From assembly GCF_042663885.1 (NCBI RefSeq), contig NZ_JBHSXV010000001.1: 64,000 bases of DNA; one strand, 5' to 3'. The position numbers and the translations under genes were made by a program. Shown in pieces: positions 1-7,425 of this stretch (position 1 is its first letter; each line of letters begins with the position of its first letter). This DNA is from Aquipuribacter hungaricus. Its GTDB lineage: Bacteria > Actinomycetota > Actinomycetes > Actinomycetales > JBBAYJ01. The notes under the pieces were generated by a model. It saw only the letters and a list, made by a program, of their open reading frames with translations, did no database searches and was not told the origin of the DNA.

Positions 1-513
1 GTGCTGCCGCTGGCCGGCATCGCCCGGGCCCGGCGGCTGCGCCAGGAGCAGCTCGACACCGACCTGCCCGACTTCCTCGACGTGCTCGCCGTCACCGTGT
101 CCGCCGGGGTCGCCTTCCGCCCCGCGCTGCTGCGCACCTCGCAGCGCTTCGGCGGCACGCTCGCGGACGAGATGAGCCTCACGCTCAACCAGATCGCCAA
201 CGGCGCGGCGGTCCGGCAGGCGTTCGAGCGGCTGCGCGACCGCAACGACTCCGAGGCGCTGTCGCAGTTCGTCACGGCGTTCGTGCAGTCCGAGGAGCTC
301 GGGTCCCCGCTGGCCACCACGCTCAACCAGATCGCCGAGGACATGCGGCGCAGCAGCGCCCAGCGGCTGCGCCAGAAGGCGGCGCGGATCGCGCCGCGGG
401 TCACGCTGGTCACATCGGTGGTGCTGCTCCCGGGGGCCGTGCTGCTCATGTTCGCGGGCTTCTACATCGGCTCCGGCATCGACCTCGACAGCCTCACCGG
501 GACGCTGCGGTGA
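1..513 (+). CDS. TadC-like type II secretion F-domain protein (5' end missing)
   Basis: The reading frame is open from the first base, so the gene starts before the window; the GTG at position 1 is probably internal. The visible 170 residues are the last part of a T2SSF-domain inner-membrane protein: an amphipathic helical region (DLPDFLDVLAVTVSAG, GSPLATTLNQIAEDMR) followed by a C-terminal membrane segment (VVLLPGAVLLMFAGFY). This pattern is typical of TadB/TadC platform proteins, which work with the TadA ATPase to assemble Flp pili in the cytoplasmic membrane. The Flp-like pilin and TadG-like protein downstream support this. The stop overlaps the next start by 4 bp (GTGA). Confidence 0.82.
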   Translation: MLPLAGIARARRLRQEQLDTDLPDFLDVLAVTVSAGVAFRPALLRTSQRFGGTLADEMSLTLNQIANGAAVRQAFERLRDRNDSEALSQFVTAFVQSEELGSPLATTLNQIAEDMRRSSAQRLRQKAARIAPRVTLVTSVVLLPGAVLLMFAGFYIGSGIDLDSLTGTLR

Positions 514-1799
514 CCGGGGTGCCTGGCCTTCCGGTCGCGCGCGCGGTGCGCCCGCCCGCGCGGCGGAGCGGGTCCACCGGGACCGCCGGCACGGGGACGG
601 CGGGGTCCGTCCTGCGCGTGACGTTCCTGCTCCGGCTCGTCGTGCTCGCGATGGTGTCCGTGGGGCTCGCCGCGCGGCTGGCGGCCGGGGGCGGCGACCA
701 CGCCGTCTTCGTCGGGCTCGCGGTGCTGTTCTGCGTGCTCGCCGTGACGAGCTTCCTCGGGCTGACGGGCCGGGGGACGGCCTTCGTCCAGCGCCACCCC
801 CTGGTGGCGCTGGTCGACGTGCTGCTGGTCGTGGGCTCCCTGCTGGTGTCCGGCGGCACGTCCGGCGTGGTGCTGCTCGGGCTGGGCTCCGCCCTGCTGG
901 TCGGGGTGCTGCTGCCGGTGCGGGTGTCCGGGCCGATCGCCGTGCTCCTCGTCTCCGGCTACCTGGCGGCCGTCCTGCAGTCCCCGGGCGGCTCCGAGGC
1001 GTCCTTCCTCGTGCTCGTCGGGCTGCCGCTCGTCCTCGTCTCGTTCACCGCGGTCGGCGCGGCGGTCCGCACCAGCTCCCTGGCCGAGCAGGCCGCCGTG
1101 GTCCAGCTCGTGGAGGCCCGGGCCCGGGCGGCCGCGGCCGACGAGCGGCTCCGGCTGGCCCGCGACCTGCACGACGTGGTCGGCAAGTCGCTGCAGGGCG
1201 TGGCGCTGCACGCCCAGGTGCTCCCCCGGATGGCCGGCGACCACGCGGGGCTGGACACCCAGGCGCGCCGGGTCGCCGACGCCGCCGGGGAGGCGGTCCG
1301 GTCCGTGCGCCAGGTCATGTCGGCGATGCGCGCCGCCGACCCGACCACCGGCCTGGCCGACGCCGTCGAGGGCGCCGTCCGGACCTGGGAGCACAGCACG
1401 GGCCGGGCGGCCCGCCTGCAGGTGCAGGGGGCAGGCCACCGGGCCTCGGGCACCCTGGTCGCCGAGCTCGTCGCCACGCTGTCGGAGGCGCTGGAGAACG
1501 TCCACCGGCACGCCCCGGGCTGCCCGGTGGAGGTCACCCTCGACCACGGGGCGGACCGGGCGCTCCTCGTCGTCCGCGACTCCGGTCCGGGGCTCGACGC
1601 CGGGCTGGCCGCCTCGGCACCGGCACGCGGGCACTTCGGCCTGGTGGGCATGCGCGAGCGGGTCGAGGGGCTCGGCGGCCGGCTGGACCTGACGGAGACC
1701 CCCGGGGGCGGCACGACCGTCACCGCCGACGTCCCGACCGCACCGGGGGACGACGACCTGCTCCTCGCCGCTCCCGCCGGCTCCCGGGACGACCGGTGA
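510..1799 (+). CDS. Sensor histidine kinase (HisKA_3 / NarL-partner type)
   Basis: A 429-residue membrane histidine kinase. Residues about 33-185 hold four to five hydrophobic segments. The dimerisation/phospho-acceptor helix has the motif RLARDLHDVVGKSLQ with H221 as the likely phosphorylated histidine. The ATPase domain shows the N-box EALENVHRHA, DSGPGL and a G-rich GLVGMRERVEGLGG box. It lacks an obvious extracellular sensor domain, so the signal may be sensed in the membrane. It overlaps the TadC-like gene (GTGA) and the response regulator (GTGA), so the three are probably cotranscribed. A role in controlling the pilus genes is inferred from position only. Confidence 0.9.
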   Translation: MTGVPGLPVARAVRPPARRSGSTGTAGTGTAGSVLRVTFLLRLVVLAMVSVGLAARLAAGGGDHAVFVGLAVLFCVLAVTSFLGLTGRGTAFVQRHPLVALVDVLLVVGSLLVSGGTSGVVLLGLGSALLVGVLLPVRVSGPIAVLLVSGYLAAVLQSPGGSEASFLVLVGLPLVLVSFTAVGAAVRTSSLAEQAAVVQLVEARARAAAADERLRLARDLHDVVGKSLQGVALHAQVLPRMAGDHAGLDTQARRVADAAGEAVRSVRQVMSAMRAADPTTGLADAVEGAVRTWEHSTGRAARLQVQGAGHRASGTLVAELVATLSEALENVHRHAPGCPVEVTLDHGADRALLVVRDSGPGLDAGLAASAPARGHFGLVGMRERVEGLGGRLDLTETPGGGTTVTADVPTAPGDDDLLLAAPAGSRDDR

Positions 1800-2461
1800 C
1801 GGCCCCCGCGGCACCCTCGCCGCCCGACGCGGGCGCCGCTGCGGTCCGGGTGCTGGTCGTGGACGACAACGCCGTCGTGCGCTCGGGCGTGGTGGCGCTG
1901 CTGGGGCTGAGCCCCGGGATCGAGGTGGTGGGCGAGGCGTCCAACGGCCAGCAGGCCTGCACGCTGCTCCCGCGCCTGGCTCCGGACGTCGTGCTGCTGG
2001 ACGTCAACATGCCGGTGATGGACGGCGTGACGGCGGCCGGCCGCATCTCGCCGACCGCGGCCGTGCTCATGACGACCTTCGACGACACGTCCGACCGGGT
2101 GCGTGCCGCGCTGGCGGCGGGTGCGCGCGGGTACCTGGTGCACGGCAGCTTCGACGCCGACGAGCTCGTCGCCAGCGTGCTCGCCGTCCACCGGGGCTCG
2201 GGCGTGTTCTCGGCGGCGGCCATGACGGCCCTCAGCGCCCCCGCGGCGCCGGTGCACGCCCACCGCGACGTGTACGACCTCAGCGAGCGGCAGCGCGAGG
2301 TGATGGACCTCATCGCCCGGGGGCTGGGCAACCGCGAGATCGCGACGACGCTGTTCCTGTCCGAGAAGACCGTGAAGAACCACGTCAACCACATCTTCGC
2401 CCGGCTCGGTGTCACCACCCGCAGCCAGGCGGTCGCGCTGTGGCTCGACGGGCCGGCCTGA
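1796..2461 (+). CDS. NarL/FixJ-family response regulator
   Basis: A 221-residue two-domain regulator. The receiver domain has the acidic pair D23-D24 and the likely phosphorylation site D69 in VVLLDVNMPVMDG. The C-terminal LuxR-type helix-turn-helix is clear (LSERQREVMDLIARGLGNREIATTLFLSEKTVKNHVNHIF). The residue that is normally the conserved lysine after beta-5 is histidine (GYLVHGSF), which may alter phosphorylation chemistry, although this variant may be common in actinobacterial members. It starts with GTG overlapping the kinase stop, so the two form a cognate pair. Targets are unknown; the adjacent pilin is an obvious candidate. Confidence 0.9.
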   Translation: MTAPAAPSPPDAGAAAVRVLVVDDNAVVRSGVVALLGLSPGIEVVGEASNGQQACTLLPRLAPDVVLLDVNMPVMDGVTAAGRISPTAAVLMTTFDDTSDRVRAALAAGARGYLVHGSFDADELVASVLAVHRGSGVFSAAAMTALSAPAAPVHAHRDVYDLSERQREVMDLIARGLGNREIATTLFLSEKTVKNHVNHIFARLGVTTRSQAVALWLDGPA

Positions 2462-2462
2462 G

Positions 2463-2526
2463 CGGACGGTCCACCGTCCGGGTGTCCCCCGGATGGGCCT
2501 GACGGTGGGCCCGGGGTTGGGCCCAC
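2463..2526 (+). terminator. Two GC-rich hairpins after the response regulator
   Basis: Directly after the response regulator stop there is a 7-bp stem (CGGACGG, loop TCCA, CCGTCCG; 2463-2480). A second 8-bp stem follows (GTGGGCCC, loop GGGGTT, GGGCCCAC; 2505-2526). Neither has a U-run. They sit between the two-component genes and the pilin and could attenuate read-through. Confidence 0.4.
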
Positions 2527-2615
2527 GGGCCCAGCCAGGACCGGCGGACCCGGCATAGGTTCTCTCTTGTCAGCGGGCCGCAGGGGCACCGCAGCGGGTC
2601 ACCTCGGAGGTCACC

Positions 2616-2810
2616 ATGAAGAACGCTCTCGTCCAGATGCACGCCGCCACCACCGCCCGCCTGTCCGGCGACCGCGGCCAGGGCTCGCTCGAGTACATCG
2701 GCATCCTGCTCGTCATCGCCGTCGTCGTCGCCGCGCTGGTGACCGCCGTCAGCGGCCTCGACCTGGGTGGCCGCATCTCCACGGCGCTGTCGGAGATGTT
2801 CGCGGGCTGA
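2616..2810 (+). CDS. Flp/Fap-type pilin-like small protein
   Basis: A 64-residue protein with a short polar N-terminus, the sequence GDRGQGSLEYIGILLVIAVVVAALVTAV and a short C-terminal tail. A Gly-x-Gly-Ser-Leu-Glu-Tyr stretch at the start of a single hydrophobic helix is the hallmark of actinobacterial Flp-like pilins, in which a prepilin peptidase cleaves just before the helix and the Glu aids assembly. The start follows a TCGGAGGTCACC ribosome binding site. It lies 154 bp after the response regulator, behind two hairpins, so it may have its own promoter. The next gene is a TadG-like protein. Confidence 0.85.
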   Translation: MKNALVQMHAATTARLSGDRGQGSLEYIGILLVIAVVVAALVTAVSGLDLGGRISTALSEMFAG

Positions 2811-2895
2811 GCACCACCACCGCACCACCACGGACCACCCGTACGACCGGGGCCCGCACGGGTCCCGGTCGTCCGGCATGAGCGGAGGAGCTGTC

Positions 2896-3690
2896 ATGAC
2901 GGGAGCCGTGCGCCCCGGGCGACACCGGGCACGCCCGGGACGGTCGCGCCTCGAGCGGTCGTACCCGGGCCGGTCCCGTGGAGGCCGGTCGTGCCTGCGC
3001 GGGGACGCCGGGCAGGCCGGCATCGCCGCCGTCATCGTGTGCCTGCTGGGGCTGGCGCTCGTGATCACGGTCGTCCTCGTGCCGTTGGCGGAGGGCGCCG
3101 ACCTGGACGCCCGCACACAGAACGCCGCTGACGCAGCCGCGCTGGCCGGGGCCGAGGCGGCCACCGAGCAGTTCTTCCTCGACCTTGATCGCGGTGCGCT
3201 GTCGGTCGGCCTGGGATACCGCGACAGCCCCGAAGACCTCTTTGCTGGCTGCGGCCCGACCTGGGAGACGGCAGTCAGGGACAACGCACTCGCGAACCAG
3301 GTGACTGTCACCAGACCCGACTGCCTCGCCGGTGGCCGTCAGGTGTACGTGTCCGTCGACTCCATGGACACGCTCGACGACCCAGCCGGTCCCCTGTCCG
3401 CAGAGGCCACCGCAGAGGTGGGCATCCGGTTCGGCGGCTGCCGCTGGTCACGCGAGGAGCCGGACGAGACCCCAGAGCCCACGCCCCCGCCGCCGCCGCC
3501 CGCCGTCCCCGGCGAGCCTGCGCCCCCGCCGCCGCCTCCTCCTCCGCCGCCCGAGCCGATCCCCGTCGAGCTGAGGTGCCCAGACTTCCGGCTCACGTTC
3601 GACCAGGACCCGGAGACGGACGACCTCTCGTTCGTGGACGCCACCGTGCCGCCTGTGGGCAACCTGCCCGAGGCCCGGCTGATCGATTGA
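2896..3690 (+). CDS. TadG/TadE-like pilus-associated protein with proline-rich tail
   Basis: A 264-residue protein when started at the ATG that follows AGCGGAGGAGCTGTC. The N-terminus is Arg-rich. Residues about 38-62 then form the typical GDAGQAGIAAVIVCLLGLALV membrane segment, followed by ARTQNAADAAALAGA. This combination is characteristic of Rv3654c-like TadG/TadE proteins of actinobacterial Tad loci. The region after residue 190 holds two proline runs (TPPPPPPAVPG and APPPPPPPPPPEP), which probably form a rigid spacer outside the membrane. The C-terminal 45 residues are acidic. Codon choice in the middle is a little less GC-biased than in the neighbours. Confidence 0.75.
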   Translation: MTGAVRPGRHRARPGRSRLERSYPGRSRGGRSCLRGDAGQAGIAAVIVCLLGLALVITVVLVPLAEGADLDARTQNAADAAALAGAEAATEQFFLDLDRGALSVGLGYRDSPEDLFAGCGPTWETAVRDNALANQVTVTRPDCLAGGRQVYVSVDSMDTLDDPAGPLSAEATAEVGIRFGGCRWSREEPDETPEPTPPPPPPAVPGEPAPPPPPPPPPPEPIPVELRCPDFRLTFDQDPETDDLSFVDATVPPVGNLPEARLID

Positions 3691-3736
3691 GCCCCACCCG
3701 TCGGTTAGCCTCCTGCGCGGAGGGGGTCGTCCACAC

Positions 3737-4912
3737 ATGATCAACAACCACGCCGCCCGACGGGCACCGGGGGTCCGTCGAGCTGTCCGCACCGGCGGTG
3801 CGCTGCTGGCCGTCGCCCTGGTCGGCACCGCCGGGGCCGCGACCGCGTCCTCGCCGGCCCCGTCCGACGACGGCCCGACGGGCCCGCGACCGGCCGGCGA
3901 GACGCTCACCTCCGCCGAGGGCGTCGAGGTCCCGGTCCACGGGGTCGTCCAGTACCCGGCCGCCGACGGCTCGGACACCCCCACGCAGGTCACGGCTGCC
4001 GTCCACGGCGTCCAGCGGGTCGACGGCGCCACCGTCCTGTACTGGTCCGCGGGCACGCGCGACCCCGAGGGCGTCAACAACGCCGCCCTCGGCAAGCGCA
4101 GCTACCAGCCCGTGCGCAGCTGGGTCGTCGTCAACTGGACCGGGTACGCCGTCCTCAGCGACCCCGCACGCCTCACGGGGTACGACGGCAGCACGGTGGA
4201 CGGCCAGACCAACCTCAGCAGCCCCGCCTCGGCGTTCCCCCCGGACGAGACGGGCACCATGTGGGTGATGTTCCAGGTGTTCCCCGAGCTGGACGCCAGC
4301 ACCACGACCGTCGACGTCACGCTCGGCACCGGGCACACCATCACCGACGTGCCCGTGGGCGAGGGTCCGCTCACCCCGGCCCTGCCGGCGGACGAGCCCA
4401 TCGCCCTCGGCGACGGCTGGCCCGAGGTCGACGCCTCGCTCCTCAGCGCGGACGCCACCCCGGAAGCCTCGATCTTCCCGCTGGCCAGCACCCGGGTAGC
4501 CGTCGACGGCTCCGCCACCATCGTCGAGGAGACCGAGGAGGTGCGGGTCGAGCTGGCCGCGGACGTCCTGTTCCCCGTCGACAGCGCGGACCTGGGTCCC
4601 GAGGCCGTGGCCCGGCTGCAGGAGCTGGCCACCACCATCTCCGCCGACGCGACCGGCGGACCGCTGGGCATCGTCGGGCACACCGACAGCGACGCCGGCA
4701 CCGACTACAACCTCGACCTGTCGCAGCGCCGCGCCCAGGCCGTCGCGGACGTCCTGCTGCCGCTGCTGCAGGTCGACGGCCTCCAGCCGTCGGTCGAGGG
4801 CCGCGGCGAGGCCGAGCCGGTGCAGCCCAACTCGACCCCGGAGGGCAAGCAGGCCAACCGGCGCGTCACCGTCAGCTACGTGCCCGCCCCGACCACGGAG
4901 GCCGCCCCGTGA
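3737..4912 (+). CDS. Secreted OmpA-domain protein
   Basis: A 391-residue exported protein. Residues 1-35 look like a signal peptide (GGALLAVALVGTAGAATA). Residues about 55-210 form a beta-rich region ending in PELDASTTTVDVTLG, which resembles the domain of the next lipoprotein. Residues about 270-385 are a canonical OmpA/MotB peptidoglycan-binding domain (VLFPVDSADLGPEA, GIVGHTDSDAGTDYNLDLSQRRA, VEGRGEAEP, NRRVTVSYVP). Such proteins usually anchor envelope assemblies to peptidoglycan. The stop overlaps the lipoprotein start by 4 bp (GTGA), so they are cotranscribed. A paralogous pair lies near 59-60 kb. Confidence 0.85.
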   Translation: MINNHAARRAPGVRRAVRTGGALLAVALVGTAGAATASSPAPSDDGPTGPRPAGETLTSAEGVEVPVHGVVQYPAADGSDTPTQVTAAVHGVQRVDGATVLYWSAGTRDPEGVNNAALGKRSYQPVRSWVVVNWTGYAVLSDPARLTGYDGSTVDGQTNLSSPASAFPPDETGTMWVMFQVFPELDASTTTVDVTLGTGHTITDVPVGEGPLTPALPADEPIALGDGWPEVDASLLSADATPEASIFPLASTRVAVDGSATIVEETEEVRVELAADVLFPVDSADLGPEAVARLQELATTISADATGGPLGIVGHTDSDAGTDYNLDLSQRRAQAVADVLLPLLQVDGLQPSVEGRGEAEPVQPNSTPEGKQANRRVTVSYVPAPTTEAAP

Positions 4913-5571
4913 GCCGGACCACCTCGACCAGCACGGCGCGCACGTCGCGCGTCCTTCCGGCCGTCGCGCTGCTCGCGGCCCTGGCCCTGGGCGGCTGCAC
5001 GGTCCAGACCCCCGGCGCGGGGGACGGCGACAGCACGACCGAGGCGGCCGCACCGTCGTCCGAGACCCCGTCCGGAGGGGACGACGGCGGCGGGGACGAG
5101 CTGAGCAGCGAGGAGATCTCGGCGCGGCTGCTCGACGAGGGCGAGGCGCTGGCCGCCATCGAGCCGCTCGGCACCACGGCGGCCACGCTCGAGGTCAGCC
5201 CGCAGCCGACCGAGGTCACCCTGGAGGTGCTCGAGGTCCGCGCAGGTCCCACCGGCACGCTCGTCACCATGCAGGTGACCGCGGCCGAGACCGTGGGGGT
5301 CGGCCTCAGCACCTTCATCACCGGCGAGATCGGCAACACCGAGTACCCGACGGACATGGACCTGGTGGACCCGACGACGCAGGAGCGGCTGCAGCCCATC
5401 ACGGCCGCCGAGGGCGGGCAGTGGTGCCAGTGCTCGTTCCTGCCCCGCGTCATCGGTCCCGAGCCGGCGCGGATCAGCGCGGGCTTCCCCGCGCTCGACC
5501 CGTCGACCACGACCGTGGACCTGCGCCTGGGCACGTTCCCCGTCCTGGCGGACCTGCCCGTCACCCGCTGA
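4909..5571 (+). CDS. Lipoprotein with STTTVD-ending beta domain
   Basis: The GTG at 4909 overlaps the OmpA gene stop and yields a 220-residue protein. It has a lipoprotein signal (PAVALLAALALGGC; lipidated Cys about residue 26), an acidic/Ser-rich linker and a beta-rich domain. The domain has a Cys-x-Cys pair (WCQCSF) and ends PSTTTVDLRLGTFPVLADLPV. The lipoprotein near 60 kb has the same order of elements (TCVCAV, PESTTTVDVVIPSVG), and the preceding OmpA protein carries a version without the cysteines. The function is unknown. Its translational coupling to an OmpA protein suggests a shared envelope complex. Confidence 0.75.
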   Translation: MSRTTSTSTARTSRVLPAVALLAALALGGCTVQTPGAGDGDSTTEAAAPSSETPSGGDDGGGDELSSEEISARLLDEGEALAAIEPLGTTAATLEVSPQPTEVTLEVLEVRAGPTGTLVTMQVTAAETVGVGLSTFITGEIGNTEYPTDMDLVDPTTQERLQPITAAEGGQWCQCSFLPRVIGPEPARISAGFPALDPSTTTVDLRLGTFPVLADLPVTR

Positions 5572-5622
5572 CCGCGGGCCGGCTGTCCCCGGGCCGGCGA
5601 GCCCGTCGGGCTGCGGGTCGGG

Positions 5623-6234
5623 TCAGGGCCGGTACAGACCCAGCAGCACGAGCAGCGCCAGGCCGAACGGCAGGGCGACCGCCGCGGCGGAGTAGGCGGC
5701 CACCGGGACCAGGTCGCGCGCGCTGTCGGCGGGCAGCAGGTAGGTCGGTGCTGCACGCACCGTCCGCGGCGAGCTGCACAGCAGGGACGACCCGCTGTCC
5801 GCCTCGACGGTGAGCAGCGGGACCAGCCCCTGCCCGTCGACGACGGCCCGGCCCTCACCGGCAGCGCGCGTCGACGACAGCGCCCCCGGCAGCACCAGGC
5901 CCTCGGCGTCGGTCACCTCGCAGCCCAGCTCGGAGGCGGTCGGCGGCCCGCCGCGGGTCCGCACCCCGTACAGGACGAGGTCGCCGGCGAGCACGGGGCG
6001 CTCGGGCAGCAGCAGCGGCACCCCGGCCTCGACCGGCACCGGGGTCCGGCCCTCCGGGTGCGCGCGCACCCAGGTCCCGAGCCCGGTCGCCCCCAGGCCG
6101 AGGACGACGAGCCCCACGCAGAGCGCGAGGGCCACGCGGCGCCGCAGACGCACGCGGGCGTGCCGGCGCTGCGATCGGTGCACCGTCCGGTCGCGCGCCC
6201 GCTCGCGCTCCGCGTCGCGCGCGCGGGGGCTCAC
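5623..6234 (-). CDS. Membrane protein of unknown function, two TM segments
   Basis: The GTG start at 6234 overlaps the stop of the upstream small protein (GTGA), giving 203 residues. The protein has an Arg-rich cytoplasmic N-terminus, a first membrane segment (VALALCVGLVVLGLGATGL), an extracytoplasmic domain of about 120 residues with two cysteines, and a second membrane segment near the C-terminus (VAAYSAAAVALPFGLALLVLLGL). I do not recognise the family. The two-helix topology with a small external beta-rich domain suggests an envelope or DUF3592-like protein. It is convergent with the OmpA/lipoprotein pair and forms a two-gene unit with the small membrane protein upstream. Confidence 0.65.
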   Translation of the reverse strand: MSPRARDAERERARDRTVHRSQRRHARVRLRRRVALALCVGLVVLGLGATGLGTWVRAHPEGRTPVPVEAGVPLLLPERPVLAGDLVLYGVRTRGGPPTASELGCEVTDAEGLVLPGALSSTRAAGEGRAVVDGQGLVPLLTVEADSGSSLLCSSPRTVRAAPTYLLPADSARDLVPVAAYSAAAVALPFGLALLVLLGLYRP

Positions 6235-6494
6235 GGGACCCGGCCGGGTCCCCCGCCGGCCCTCCCACCGTCCTCGCGCGGGGCGAGCCTGCGCCCGACG
6301 AGCACGGCGTACAGCAGCAGCGCGACGGAGAACAGGACGAACGGCCACCAGGGCAGCGGCGCCTGCTCACCGAGCAGGAGGAGCAGCACCCCGACGACCA
6401 GCCCGGTCGTACCGCCGAGCAGCGGCGTGGTGACCACCTGCCGGCGCAGCCGACGGCGCTCGGCCGGGGAGGGGTGGGCACCCGGACCGGTCAC
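6231..6494 (-). CDS. Small two-TM membrane protein
   Basis: An 87-residue protein starting at GTG 6494. A charged N-terminus (SPAERRRLRRQVV) is followed by two hydrophobic segments (TGLVVGVLLLLLGE and WWPFVLFSVALLLYAVLVG) and a polar tail. The family is not recognised. It overlaps the following membrane-protein gene by 4 bp, so the two products are probably made together. Frames that start further upstream would add only low-complexity Pro/Gly/Arg sequence, which is why the short form was chosen. Confidence 0.6.
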   Translation of the reverse strand: MTGPGAHPSPAERRRLRRQVVTTPLLGGTTGLVVGVLLLLLGEQAPLPWWPFVLFSVALLLYAVLVGRRLAPREDGGRAGGGPGRVP

Positions 6495-6568
6495 GGGCCC
6501 AGCCTGCCAGGGCCCCGCCCCGGCGGTGCACCGGACGGGGCGGTCCCACCCGGCTGCCGCACCGGTGG

Positions 6569-6636
6569 GGGGCCGCCCCGGGCCGGACGGTGCGGGGCCG
6601 GGGCGGGCCGGACGGTGAGGGGCCGCCCCGGGCCGG
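6569..6636. repeat. GC-only direct repeat in intergenic spacer
   Basis: The 18-mer GGGGCCGCCCCGGGCCGG occurs at 6569-6586 and again at 6619-6636, exactly 50 bp apart. GGCCGGACGGTG is also repeated in between. The whole 6495-6643 spacer is almost pure G and C. It separates two minus-strand units and could fold into strong hairpins acting as a terminator for the hydrolase gene. Confidence 0.6.
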
Positions 6637-6643
6637 CTGCCGG

Positions 6644-7363
6644 TCAGGCCAGGTTCGCCCGCAGGAACTCCAGCGTGCGGGTCCACGCCTTCGCCGCCAG
6701 GTCGGCGTCGTAGGTCCCCAGGTGGTCCTCGTCGTTGAAGAAGGCGTGCCCGGCACCCTCGTACCGCACGATCTCCACCGGGCCCTTCGCCTTCGCCTGG
6801 AGCTCCGCCTCCAGCGCGGCCACCTGGTCAGGCGCCGCGAAGCCGTCCTCGGTGCCGAAGTGGCCCAGCACGGGGGCGGTGATGCCCGCCAGGTCGACCT
6901 GGTCGTAGCCGCCCACGCCGTAGAACGGCACCGCGGCACCGATGCGATCGCCCTGCTGCGCGGCCAGGACGAGGACGAACCCGCCCCCCATGCAGAAGCC
7001 GACGGCACCGACGGTCGACGAGGTCACCGCGTCGTGGCCGAGCAGGAAGTCGACGGCACCGGACAGGTCGCGCGCGGCGCGCTCGACCGGCAGGTCCTGC
7101 ATCAGCTGGCCGGCCTCGTCGGAGTCGTGGGTCGTGGGCCCGCCGAACAGGTCGGGGGCCAGGGCGACGAAGCCCTCGGCGGCGAACCGGTCGGTGACGT
7201 CCTTGATGTGCTCGGTGAGGCCCCACCACTCCTGGATGACGACGAGCCCCGGGCCGGAGCCGGAGGCCGGCACCGCGAGGTAGCCGTGCGCGGTGGTGTC
7301 GCCGGAGGGGAAGGAGACGTTCTGGTGGGGGTTCTGGCCGGTCGCTGCGGGGGTCTGGGTCAC
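6644..7363 (-). CDS. Dienelactone hydrolase family protein
   Basis: A 239-residue alpha/beta hydrolase of normal length for the dienelactone hydrolase family, which hydrolyses enol-lactones or related esters in the cytoplasm. The catalytic triad is visible as C124 (GFCMGG), D173 (FGTEDGF) and H206 (GAGHAFF). The oxyanion-region motif IQEWWGL near residue 40 supplies the Glu typical of true DLH enzymes. The start codon is GTG. A TAGCGT -10-like box lies about 9 bp upstream, so the message may be leaderless. The physiological substrate is unknown because no chlorocatechol pathway genes are nearby. Confidence 0.9.
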   Translation of the reverse strand: MTQTPAATGQNPHQNVSFPSGDTTAHGYLAVPASGSGPGLVVIQEWWGLTEHIKDVTDRFAAEGFVALAPDLFGGPTTHDSDEAGQLMQDLPVERAARDLSGAVDFLLGHDAVTSSTVGAVGFCMGGGFVLVLAAQQGDRIGAAVPFYGVGGYDQVDLAGITAPVLGHFGTEDGFAAPDQVAALEAELQAKAKGPVEIVRYEGAGHAFFNDEDHLGTYDADLAAKAWTRTLEFLRANLA

Positions 7364-7425
7364 GGTCGTCCACGCTACGTCGGGTGCCGCTACCCGGCAC
7401 GGCGGGCAGGGGCGATGCTGGTCCG

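Noticed and set aside
462..1814. 450-codon minus-strand frame opposite the histidine kinase
   Set aside because: It is antisense to a gene with complete kinase motifs and encodes only Arg/Gly/His-rich low-complexity sequence.
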